From CAVXXD01 sp963765625 (GTDB taxonomy: Bacteria > Actinomycetota > Geothermincolia > Geothermincolales > Geothermincolaceae): DNA of 64,000 nt. Below are positions 48,937-60,900 of the stretch, in pieces (within the stretch, counting starts at the first letter, position 1; each line of letters begins with the position of its first letter). The position numbers were made by a program, and so were the translations under genes. Location of the stretch: the NCBI GenBank assembly GCA_963765625.1, contig CAVXXD010000010.1, positions 392,046-456,045 of the forward strand. The letters run 5' to 3'. Under the pieces are notes generated by a model that was given only the letters and a program-made list of their open reading frames with translations, was not told where the DNA came from and made no database searches.

Positions 48937-51900
48937 CTACGGATCGACGCCGACGGCGGAATGGCCTCCCATCATCTCATAAGGCTGGATGCCCGCGGCC
49001 ACCCGCCTGTCCCAGTACATGGCCCGCTCCACCACTATCTGCCCTTCCGTCTCCACCGTGGTGGCGACGTAGAAGTTGTCCGGCACGTAATCGGAGACCC
49101 TGATGGTGTAGCGGGAGTTAGCCGGTACCACGATCTCCACCGGCGCGGTAGGACCGGTCGCGGTCATGAAAGTGACGGTCACCGGAGTATCCACGGCGGT
49201 CGGGTTGGCGATGAGCACCCAGGAGTCGAAGCCCCCGCCAGTAGAGCCCTCAGGCACGGTCCAGAGTGTGCCGGTCCGAAGCACGCCGGTGGCGGAATGG
49301 CCCTCCTGCATGCTGGCCACGTCGGACGTTACCCGTTTGTCCCAGTACATGGAGCGCTCGGCCGAAACCGGCTGGTCGGCGGTTACCTGCGTGGCGACAT
49401 AGAAATTGTCGGGCACGTAGTCCTGGATACGCAGGGTGGCCCGGGTGCCCGCCGGCATGCTGATGGTCTTGCTTGCGGCGACACCGCCGGTGGACAGGAA
49501 GTCCGCGGTCACCTCGGCCTGAGCCGAACCGGGGTTCTGGATGGAGATGTAGGTGTCGAAGCCCCCGCCGGTGGAACCCTCGGCGATGTACCAGTCCCGT
49601 GAGAGCTCGGCCGAGCCAGGGCTGGAAGACCCGCCCCTCATCTCGTAAGGTTGCAGGGCCTGGGCATTGGGGTCCCAGTACATGGAGCGCTCGGCCACGA
49701 TGCCGAGGTCCGAGGTGAGCTCGGTGGCCAGTTCCGCTTCGCCGGGCAGCAGCTCATTGAGGTGAACGGTGTAGCGGCTCTGCGCGGGAACCTTTACCGA
49801 ACCGGCGTCACGGGGCCCGGTGGCGGTCATCAGCCGTATCTTCACGGTGGCTTCGCCGTCGTTGGGGTTGGCGATGAGCACCCAGGTGTCAAAGCCTGGC
49901 GCCGTCGAGCCTTCGGGGAAATACATGCTGGTGGGCAAGTCGTAACCTTCGCCGGTGGTGCCCAACAGGGGCGTCCCCAGGTTGGCGTGGCCCGCTTTCA
50001 TCTCGTAGGGCTGGGGCTCGCCGGCGGCTGAAGTGGTGCCCCAGTAGCGCTTGTCCCAGTACATGGAGCGCTCGGCCACGATGGGCCGGTCCGCCTCGAC
50101 GAAGGTGGAGACGTGGAAGTCATCCGGGATGTAGTCCTGGATGCGCACGGTGGACCTGCTCTCGGCCCCCAGGGTAAAGGACAGCGGCGGGCGCGGCCCT
50201 TCCCTGGTGGTGAAGGTCACGTCGACGTTGGCCGTCTCCAGGCCGGGATTCTCCAGCAACACCCAGGTGTCGAAGCCGCCGCCGGTAGAGCCCTCGGCCA
50301 GGAACCAGCTGTTGGCGCCCAGTATCTTTCCTATCTCCACCGAGGCACTGGACTCTACCGTGGCGATGGGGTCGCCGTGTGTGTCCACCACACCCGAAAC
50401 GGTGGCGGTGTCGGAAGTCGTGCCCTTCTTCAAAGTAGTGAAGTCCACTTCCACGCTGGCACTGGCCCCCACCGCCAGGCCGCTGCCGCCAGTGATGTCC
50501 GTCCAGTAGAGGGAACCGTCATCGACCGTGTCGTCAGAGGCTGGCGTAGCGCCCTGGTAGCTGAGGTAAGCACGGTCATAGGTGTCGGCCAAGTGTACCG
50601 GCGCCGGTATGGCGGTGTCCCCGGAGTTGGTCACGGTGATGATGAAGGATGCGGTATCCCCCACCCGCACCGGGCTGGCCTGGCCTGATTTGACCGTCTT
50701 TGCCACCGCCAGCTCCGGGTTAGTGATGGTCAGGCCGGCATTGACGTCGCCATCGCTGACCGGGGCCCCGTGCACGTCCACCGCGCTGACGTCGACTGTG
50801 TTGCTGGTGGAGGGAGCAGTCCCCGCCTTCATAGTGATGAAGGTGACGGTCACGTCGACGTAAGTGCCTGCCGTCATGCCCGCGCCGCCGGAAACGTCGC
50901 TCCACCTGAGGGTCCCCGCGGTTACGGAGCTGGGGGCCGGCACGGCGCCGGCATAGCCCAGGTAAGCCGGATTGTAAGTATCCGTCAACCGGACCGGCGC
51001 GGCCAGGACGGTGTCTCCGTCATTGGTCACGCGGACGGTGTAGGAAACGGTGCCCCCCACCGGGACGTAACCGTCGGGGCCGTCGATGGTCTTGACCGTT
51101 ATGATTCTCGGGTCGGTGATGACCAGGTCCTGGTTGGTGAAAGAAGCCGTCACGGGGTTGCTGAATTCGTCCACCGTGTCGACCGCCGCCGCGTTGTCGG
51201 TGCCGGTGGTGGAGCCGGGCTGCAGGGCCTCGAAGGTCACGGTCACCTCGACCGTCCCCTGCGGCTCCAGCGGCCCGAGGTCGTTCCAGGTGAGGGAGCC
51301 CGGGGCCGTCGCGTCCGGCGTGACCGTGGCCGAAACGAACCCCAGGTAAGCGGGGTCGTAGGTGTCGGTAAGCGGCACTACCGGGATATCGGTGTTGCCG
51401 GTGTCGGTAACGGTGATGGTGTAAGTGAATGTATCACCGACGGGGACGTAACCGTCGGCGTCGTCGAGCACCTTGGCCACGCCCACCCCGGGGTGCTGCT
51501 GGACGTCGATGTCGGCGGTGCCCGTAGACTCCGTAAGAGCGGTGCCCGCCGCGTCCTCGCCGTAAGCGGTCCCGGTGTTGGTCTGGACGCCGTCATCGGC
51601 CCACTGGTCGACACTCATGTCGAAGGTGAGCACCAGTGACTCCGTGGGAGCCAGGGTGGCACCGATGTCCCAGTCGAGTCCCGGGCCGGGCGCTCCGGCG
51701 GGATCGGTGGTGTAGGCGTGGCCGGGCCAGGCGGCACTGGTAGACCCGCTCACGTAGCTGAAGTAAGGTGAGGGGATGGTGTCCCGGACGCCGACATTGA
51801 CGGCGTCAGCATCGCCGTTGTTGGAGACGGTCAACTGGTAGGTCACGGTGTCTCCCCAGTCGGGGTTGGCGCCCGCGGTCACCGTCTTGGCCATCTCCAG

Positions 51901-54900
51901 CACCGCTGCCCGGCAGGTGATGCTGCGGCTGGCGCTCACCGGGCCGTAGGTCCGGCCGTACGGGTCGGGCTGGCCGCCATCGTAAGTAGATATGCCGGCG
52001 GTATTGCCCACGACCTGTCCGTAGCCGGCACCGCCTTTCACCTTGGCCTGGAAGGTCAGGGTGACGGTCTCCAGCGGGTCGATGCCACGGCCGAGGCCGC
52101 CCTGGATGTCCCAGGTGAGGGCGGGATCGCCGCTGGCATCCCCGCCCGGTCCGGTGATGCTTCCGCCCACGTAGGCAAGTGCAGTGTCGATGGTGTCTTC
52201 CACCGTGACATTGCAGGCCGGCCAGCCGCCGTTGTTGGTCACCTCGATGGTGTAGGTCAGCGTGTCCCCGGCCTCAGGCGTGCCGTTATCCACCGCCTTG
52301 GTCATGGCCAGGTCGGGCTCGCGCACGGTGATGTCGGGGGCGGAGCCGGAGTCGTTGTGGGTGGTACCGCCGGTATCCGCGTCGTCCCAGGCGAGTGAGG
52401 CGGTATTGGAGAAGACGTCCCCGGCCACGACTTCGGTGGTCCCGTCGTTGTAGAACCGGTCTACCCGGACATCTATGGTCAAGGTCAGGTCCACTGGGTT
52501 TGCCGTGTCGTTGGTGTAATCGACGATGTTCCAGAAGACGTACCATTCCCCGGTGGAGGGGTTCTCCGCTAAGGTCGTCCAGCCAACCGAGGGGTTGTTA
52601 TCGGTCACGGTCAGCCCGTCGGGGATGGTGTCGGCGGTCTGCGCGTTGTAGATACTGGTGTAGGCCGGCACCGTCACCGTCTGTTTGTAGGTATAGGTGT
52701 TGCCGATGGTGGTGATGTCGCCCGCGGCGTCCTCCGTCTTGGCGATGACGGCCGCCTGCATGGTGATGAAGCTCGAGTCGGTGTTGTCGTCGGCCGGGTT
52801 GAGGGTGCGGTCGGTCTGGCGCCCGTCGGTCCCGGACCAGGAGTTGTAGCCGATGGAGGTGATGTCGGTGAGGACGGCCGAGGCTCCGGCGTCGGGCGAG
52901 GGGCTCTGGGCCACGTAGACCACCAGGTCCGAGCCGGCGGGGATGTTGGTCACTGAAGTCCCGTGGTCCAGGTCGATGGTGAACTCGCCGGTGGTAGCGT
53001 TCCAGCTGGTCCAGTAGTCTACGCCCTCGGTCAGGCTGGCGCCTCCCAGGGTCACCGAGGTGACGGTGGGGGTGTTGCCCCGCATGCCCACGGGGAAGGT
53101 CTGGACGATGACATTCTGGTAGGAGGTGCCGGTGCCGTCGTTCGTCACCGTCACGGTGTAGTGGATGGGGGTGTTGCCGGTGACCGGCCCGGCCGCGTCG
53201 TTGGCCTCGGTCAGGGTCAGGTGCGGCTCGATGGCCGTCACCGTGGGGGCGCTGTCATCGAGGTTATGGGTGGTGCCCCCGGTAGCCGCGTCGTCGTAGG
53301 AGAGATACGCGGTGTTGGGGAAGGTAGCCTGGGTGGGCGGCAAACCGCTGAGCGGGCTGCCGTCTCCGTAGGTAGTTGCGGGGTGGACCGAGATGACCAG
53401 GGCCACTTCCTGGGAAGCGCCGGTGTTGTTGGTGTATTCGTCCCAGGTCCAGGTGACGTTGGTCACCCTGCCGCTGACCGGGTCGATGGTGGGGGTGATG
53501 GTGCCGATGGAAACGGGCACGCCATCCACGGTGATCACGGCATCATCAACTATCAGGCCATCGGGGATGTCCACGCTGACCGAGCCGTTGTAGAGGGTCT
53601 CATAGGAAGGCAGGGTGATGGTGGAGTAGTAGCTGTAAGGCTGGCCGATGGAAGCGGTGTCGTCCCCGGTATCCTGGGTGGAGGTGAAGGTGGGCGCCTG
53701 CATGGTGATGAAGCTCGAGTCGGTGTTGTCGTCGGCCGGGTTGAGGGTGCGGTCGGTCTGGCGGCCGTCCATGCCGGACCAGGAGTTGTAGCCGATGGAG
53801 GTGATGTCGGTTAGGACGGCCGAGGCTCCAGCGTCAGGCGAGGGGCTCTGGGTCATGTAGATCACCAGGTCGGAGCCGACGGGGATGTTGGTGGGCCCGT
53901 CGCTGCCGGCCGTCAGGTCGATGGTCAACTCACCCGTCACCGGGTCCCAGCCGACGGTGTAGTTGAGCCCCTCGGTGAGGACGCTGCCCCCGAGGTTCAC
54001 CCCGGTCACGGTGGGGGTGTTGCCCCGCATGCCCACGGGGAAGGTCTGGACAATCTGGTTCTGATAAGAAGTGGAGGTGCCGTCGTTGGCCACGGTCACG
54101 GTGTAGTGGATGGGGGTGTTGCCGGTGACCGGGCCGGCGGCGTCGTTGGCCTCGGTTAACACCAGGTGCGGCTCGGTGGCCGTCACCGTCGGGGCGGTGG
54201 GATAGAGATGCCGGGTGGCGCCGCCGGAGGCCGCGTCGGCCCAGGCTATATCGGCGGTATTGTCGAAGGTGCTCTGGGGTGGCAGGCCGCTGACCGGGGT
54301 GGTCCCGTCGTTGAAGGTGGTCTTGACGCGCACGTCTATCCGCAACTGGATCTGCTGCGTCGCGCTGGTGATGTTGGTATAGTCGCCGATGGTCCACGCG
54401 ACGACGGTGGTCCCGTCCACCGGGTTCGGCGTCACGCTCACGGTGCCGATGGTCCACGGAATTCCGTCCACGTAGGTGGAGGTGCCGGTCACTTCCAGGC
54501 CGTCGGGGACGATGTCGTTCGCCGAGGTGCTATAGACGGTGGTACGGCTCGGCACGTTCAGGCCCACTGTGTAGTAGAACGGCTGGCCGATGGCCGAAGC
54601 GTCGCCGGTGGTGTCCTGGGTCTTGGTGGCGGTCGCGGCAGACACCGTGATGGACGAAGTGGCAGGCGAAGTCGTGTATGACCGGCCGCCCGAGACTGAC
54701 CAGGAGTTGTAGGCGGTGATGGCGCTGTTGGTCAGCGTCGCGCCCGCGCCCGCGTCGTCCGAAGCGCTGGCGGTGTACCTGATCACCAGGTTGTTGCCGG
54801 GGCCCGGCTGGATGTTGGTCGGCCCGGCCGAGCCCGCGGTGAGATCCACGACGAGCGCCCCGGTGCCGGAGTTCCAGCTGACGGTATAGTTGACGTTCTC

Positions 54901-57900
54901 GGTCAGGGTTATTCCTCCCCTGGTCACGCTGGTGACCACGGGGGTGTTGCCCCGCATGCCCACCGGCAGGGTGTCGGTGACCACGTTCTGGTAGGAGGTG
55001 CCGTTTCCGGTGTTGGCGGCGGTCAGGGTGTAATGTACCGGCTGGCCTCCCACCACCGGGCCGGAAGCATCGTTGGCCTTGGTGAAGGTCAGGTTGGGGG
55101 CGGTGGCGATGACGTTGGGGGCGGTGGCCGAGGTGGAACCGTGGGCCCAGGCCAGATTGGCGCTGTTGCCGAAGATGGCCCCGGAGGGAACCGTTCCGCC
55201 ACCCGCGTAAGTCGTTCGGATGTGCACGTTGAGGCGCAATTGCACCTGCTGGGTAGCGTCGGTGGAATTGGTATAGGAAGCGACGGTCCAGGTCAGGGCG
55301 GCGGGCCCGTTGAAGGGCGCGGCCGGCGCCACCAAGCCAACGGCCTGAGCTACGCCGTCTACGTAGGTGGCATAACTGTCCAGCGACAAGCCGTCGGCGA
55401 TGTTGTCGGTCATGGTGGCGCCCTGCAAGGTGGTGTGGGCTGGCACGGCAACCGCCACGGTGTAAGCGTAGGGCTGGCCGATGCTCGCCTGGTTACCCGC
55501 GGCGTTGTGGGTCTTGGTCATGGTCACCGCCTGAACGGTGACCGAAGAAGTGGCCGGCGTGCTGGTGGACGCCCGGCCCCCCGAACCGGACCAGGAGTTG
55601 TAGGCGACGACTGCTGAGTTGGTCAGGGTCGCGCCGGGGTCGGCATCGTCCGAAGCGCTGGCGGTGTACCTGACCACCAGGCTGCCGCTGGAGGGGATGT
55701 TGGTCGGCCCGGCCGAGCCCGCGGTGAGGTCCACGACGAGCGCCCCGGTGCCGGAGTTCCAGCTGACGGTATAGTTGACGTTCTCGGTGAGTAGCAGCCC
55801 GCTCAGCCTGACACTGTTGACCACGGGGGTATTGCCCCGCATGCCCACCGGCAGGGTGTCGGTCACCACGTTCTGGTAGGAAGTGCCGGTGCCGGCGTTG
55901 GAGGCGGTCAGGGTGTAGCGGACGGGCTGGCCCCCCACCACCGGGCCGCTGGCATCGTTAGATTTGCTGAAGGCCAGATTGGGCGCGGTGGCAACGATGT
56001 TGGCGGCCGTGGCGGACGTGGACCCGTGGGCCCAGGCGAGGCTGGCGCTGTTTCCGAAGATAGCCCCGGAGAGAACCGTTCCGCCACCCGCGTAAGTCGT
56101 CCGGATGTGTACATTGAGACGCAGCTGCACCGACTGGGTGGCGCTGGTGTTGTTGGTGTAATCACCCATGTTCCAGGTCAGGGCGGCGGGCCCGTTGAAG
56201 GGCGCGGCCGGGGTCAGCGTTCCCACGGTTTGCGGGCTGCCATCAACGTAGGTCGCCATGCTGTCCACGGCCAGGCCGTCAACGATGTTGTCGGTCACGG
56301 CCGAGCTGTAGAGGGTGGTATAGGCCGGCACCGATACCGAGATGGTATAGGTGAACGGCTGGCCGATGTTGGCCCTGTTGGACGGCGCATCCTGGGCCTT
56401 GGCCATAGTCGCCGGGCGTATGGTAATGGATGAGGTCGCCGGCGTACTGGAATAGGACCTGCCGTTCGAACCGGACCAGGAATTGTAGGCGACTATGGCG
56501 CTGTTGGTGAGGGTCGTCCCGGCACCCACGACGGCCGACGGCGTGACGTTGACGTATACGATCAGGCGGTTGCCGGCGCCGGGCTGGATGTTGGTCTTGG
56601 AGACCCCGTGGTCGAGGTCGATGGTCAGTTCGCCCGTTCCCGAGTTCCAGATCACCCAGAAATCAGTGTTCTCCGTCAGGGGCACACCGGCCAGGGTCAC
56701 GTTGGTCACCACCGGCGGGACGTTTCTCAAGGTGGCCGGCAGGGTATCGGTCAGCACGTTCTGGCAGGAAGCCGAAGTGCCGGTATTCTCAGCCGTTAAT
56801 ATGTAATGCACCGTCTGCCCCCCTGGTATGGGGGCCGCGGCGTCATTGATCTTGGTCAGGGTCAGGTCGGGTTCGGTGGCGGTCACGGTATCGGCGCTGA
56901 CCGGGCCGGCGTGGTGCGCCTCTCCCGTTTCCGCGTCGTCCCAGTCCAGTTCGGCGGCGTTGGTGAAGGTCGCACCGGCATAGACTTCCCCACCACCGTC
57001 GTAATTGGTGCGAATATGCACGGTGATCCCGAGCGAGACCACCTGGTCGGCTCCGGTGTTGTTGGTATAGTCGCCCATGTCCCAGGTGACCGTGACGGGG
57101 CCGTCGGCCGGCGCGGACGGTGTCACCGCCCCCACGGCCTGCGAGACGCCGTCCACGTAGGTGGAATATCCGTCAACCGCCAGACCATCCGCGATGTCGT
57201 CGGTAACCACCGCGTTGTAGACGGTGGTGTGCGCCGGCACGGTGACGTCCACCGCATAGGTATAAGGCTGCCCGATGGCGCTCAGGTCACCGGTGGCGTC
57301 CTGGCTCTTGGCGATGGTGGCGAGCGGGATGTCCGCCGTCGAGTCGTCGGTGTTGTGCTGCGAGACGTCGGTGCTCAGGGGCACCTGCCGTCCGGTCCCG
57401 TCCGACCGGGAGTTGAACTCCACCGAGGCGATGTTAGTCAGGGCCGCACCCGCGCCCACCTGGCTGTTGACCGTCCCGGTGTAGGTGACCACCAGGGTCT
57501 GACCAGCCGGGATATCCTTCGCCCCGCCTGATCCGGCGGTAAGGTCGACTGTGAGCTGGCCACCCGCCCAGTAGACGGTATAGTCGACCACGGCCGTGAG
57601 GGTGGTGCCGTCCAGCACGGCCACGACGGTGGACGACGGGTCGGTGTCACTCATGTAGGCGGGCAGGGTGTCCACGAAGATGTTCTCGTAAGAAATCCCC
57701 AGCCCGTTGTTGGCGATGCTGATGGTGTAGCCGATGGTCCCGCCGGGAAGCATGGAGCCGCCGGTATCGTTGTCCTTGGTGAGATCGAGGTTGGGCTGGT
57801 AGACGTGCTGGGTAGCAGCCGGGGTGCTGGCACTGTGGTCGTCCACCCCGTCGCTCCAGTCGATGGTGGCGGTATCGTCAGCGGTATTGTCGGCGGTGGG

Positions 57901-60900
57901 GTCGCTCCCGTGGGTCCACCACCACACCCAGTTGTCCGGGTCCGAGGATGAGCCGGCCGGGTCGATCAGGCCGGTGATCACGCAGTCGAAGGTGAGTTTG
58001 AAGGTGAAGTCCGCCCCTCCGCTGTTGTCCACGTCGTTCAGCAGCCAGGTGAAGGTGGCGCCGGGGTCGGGGGTGTCGTAGTCGGTGGACGGCTGGAAGG
58101 CGTCGATGAAGCTCAGGGCCGGGCCGGGGTCCGGTCCCGACACGCGGCTCAGCGCGGAGCTCCCGGGCACATACTCTATGCCGTCCTGGTCGATGACGTC
58201 CACGATGCTCGGGTCGTACATGATGGTCCCGGCCGGTACGGTCATCTCGATCTCGTAAGAGACCGTATCCCCGATGGTCGCGGGGGTGTCGAGGGCGGTC
58301 TTGGTCGCGGTCACCTGGGGCGTCCTCACCACCGAGCTCGCCAGGTTGCTGCCGGAAGAGTCGCTGGTGCTGGTGACGTGCCGTCCGGCGCCGGACTCGG
58401 AGCGGTAATCGACATAGGCGTCGTTGGTGAGGGTGGCCCCTGAGCCGACGTCACCGTCGACCGTGGCCGTGTAGGTCACCACCAGGTCCTGCCCCGCGGG
58501 TACGCTCACCCCCGCGTTTACCGTCACCGTGAGTGTCCCGGTGGCCCCGTTCCATCCGGTGGTGAAGGCGGCCGGCAAGCCATTGACGGTCACCGCTACG
58601 GTACCAGAGGGGTCGGCGTCTCTCAAGCCCACGGGCAGAGTGTCCACGACGATGTTGTCATAAGAAGCGGAGGTTCCGGCATTGTGAGCCGTCAGGGTGT
58701 AGTCAACAGTATCGCCGGCCTTGACGAAGACAGGCGGGCTTTCCTTGTCGTTGCTCTTGGACAGCTCCATGTACGGCTGCTGAAGCGTCGTGGTGGTGGT
58801 GTTGGAAGTGGCAGTGCGGTTTTGGAAACTGTCGCTCCAGCGGAAGTCCCCGTCGTTATTGGCCGTGTTGTTAAGCGTAGGATTCCCGCCCGTGTTGGGC
58901 CAGAACCTCCAGTTGGCGGGGTCGGTAGCACTACCCAACTGGCTGACCGGGGTGATCAAGCCCGTTGCCAGCAGCTTGAAATCGACCTGGAATACGTAAT
59001 CTGTGGCCTGGCCACTGTTGTCTATGAGGTCTCTCATCGCCCAGGTCAGCGTGGAACCCGGGTTGGGGCTGGTCCAGCTGATGGACGGATTCATGTTGTT
59101 GGTAAGGCTGCTGAACAGGGCGGGTGTCGGCGGCGTCCCGCCGGCGTCGGTGAGCAGGGTGCTTCCGGTGACGTACTCCAGGCCGTCCTGCCGGATGAAG
59201 TCCCTCAGGCGGTTTATCTCTGTACCTGTCGCCAGGTTGTTCGCGGGTACGGTAACCGTCAGGCGGTAAGTGACCTGGCTCGCCGTGCCTGTGCCGATAG
59301 GCACGGTGTCGGTGCCGACGATGCTCTTGGCGATGGTGATGCTAGGAAGGGTGATAGTCCGGTTGGCGGTCACGGGCCCGTAGTCACGGTTGGGGGTAAC
59401 CCCTGCGTTCTGCGCGCTCCAGGTGACGCTGACGTTGTTGGTCAGCGAGGCGCCCGCCCCCACGGTGCTGTCCACCCGCGCCGTGTAGTCGATGGTGACC
59501 ACGCTGTCGGCGGAAGGCGGCGCCTGTATCTCCGTGTGGATCGCTCCGCCGTTGTCGAAGTCGATTAGGAATACACCCGTGGCGGGTGTGTAGTCCAGGG
59601 TATAATCGGTGCCGAGCGTGAGGGGCATAGCCCCCCGCGTGACGGTCACAGTCCCCGTTGTGGGGTCGTAATTGCGCATGCCGCTGGGCAGGGTGTCGGT
59701 GACCAGCACGTTGCGGGCCGCCGCGGTGCCGGTGTTGGTCAGGGTGATCCGGTAACCCCAGTCCTGCCCGGCTCCCGGGTTTGCCGGGGTGCTGATGACG
59801 GACTTGGCCGCGGTAAGGTCCGGTTCGGTGCAGACGACATCGGCGATGTCACGGTCCGAGAACTGGTTGCTCTCCGAATTGGCCCAGGAGAGCTTGCCGA
59901 AGTCGGGGTTGATGTTGCCGTCCACGATGTTGGCGGCGTCGTCCTGGACCACCACCTGGAAAACCACTTCCCACCAGCCATCCTGGGCCACGTCGCCCAG
60001 CGACCAGGCGGCTCCGTCGAGATTGCCGGAGGCGACCGCCTCGGGCTGGTCGCCGTAACGGGCACTGTACTTGACCACCGGCGGGTCGTAAGAGAAATCC
60101 CCCGCGTCGGAATAGGCGAAAGTGGCCGAACCCGTCACCAGCGCCGTGCCCAGGGGGAACCAGTCCACCACGTCCACGTTGCCGAAATTGACCCCGCTGA
60201 CCAGGGGGGTGCTCCCGTCGTCGGTGTTGAACCATACCCGGAAGTAGAGGGTGTCTCCCACCGTGGCCTCGACGGAATCGAAATAGTTGGCCCCGTCCAG
60301 CGATATCTGCTTGATGATGGTGGGTTTCGGCCCCACCACCACGGTGGAGGCGGAGGCGTTTCCACTGGTGATGTCGTCGGGCCGTCTCGCGTCGACGGTA
60401 TCGTGCCAGGTGGCGTCGAAAGCGGCGTCATTGGTCATGGAGTCGCCCGCTACGATGAGGAGGTGGCTGGCGTCGGGCGGCACCACCCAGGCGTTGTTCA
60501 CCGTGGCGTCAAAGAAGAAAACGGCGGTATCCCCTGCCGCCACCCCGGCAAAGGCGGTCTGGTCCCACTCGATGGTAGTCACCCCGGTACCGGCGTCGTA
60601 ACTCCAGTCCGACGGGGCGGGCGTCGCGCTGGTGTCGTCGAAGGTGAATCCGTCCGGCAGGGTGTCGGTCAGCAGCAGTGTACCGTCCTGCAGGATGTTG
60701 TAGTATTCGGAAGCGGCGATGGTGATGGTGAAAGTAACGGTGTCTCCGTTGCCTACGCTGGTGGGGCTGACGGACTTGTTGATGGCGGCATAGGACCCGG
60801 TCACGGAGGCCGTGTCGCTGTCGCTGACGGGCGTTGATTCATAGATGGCTTCGAGGTCGGCGGTGTTGGTAAAGGCGTTCTTTTCGACGGGTGCCCCGAG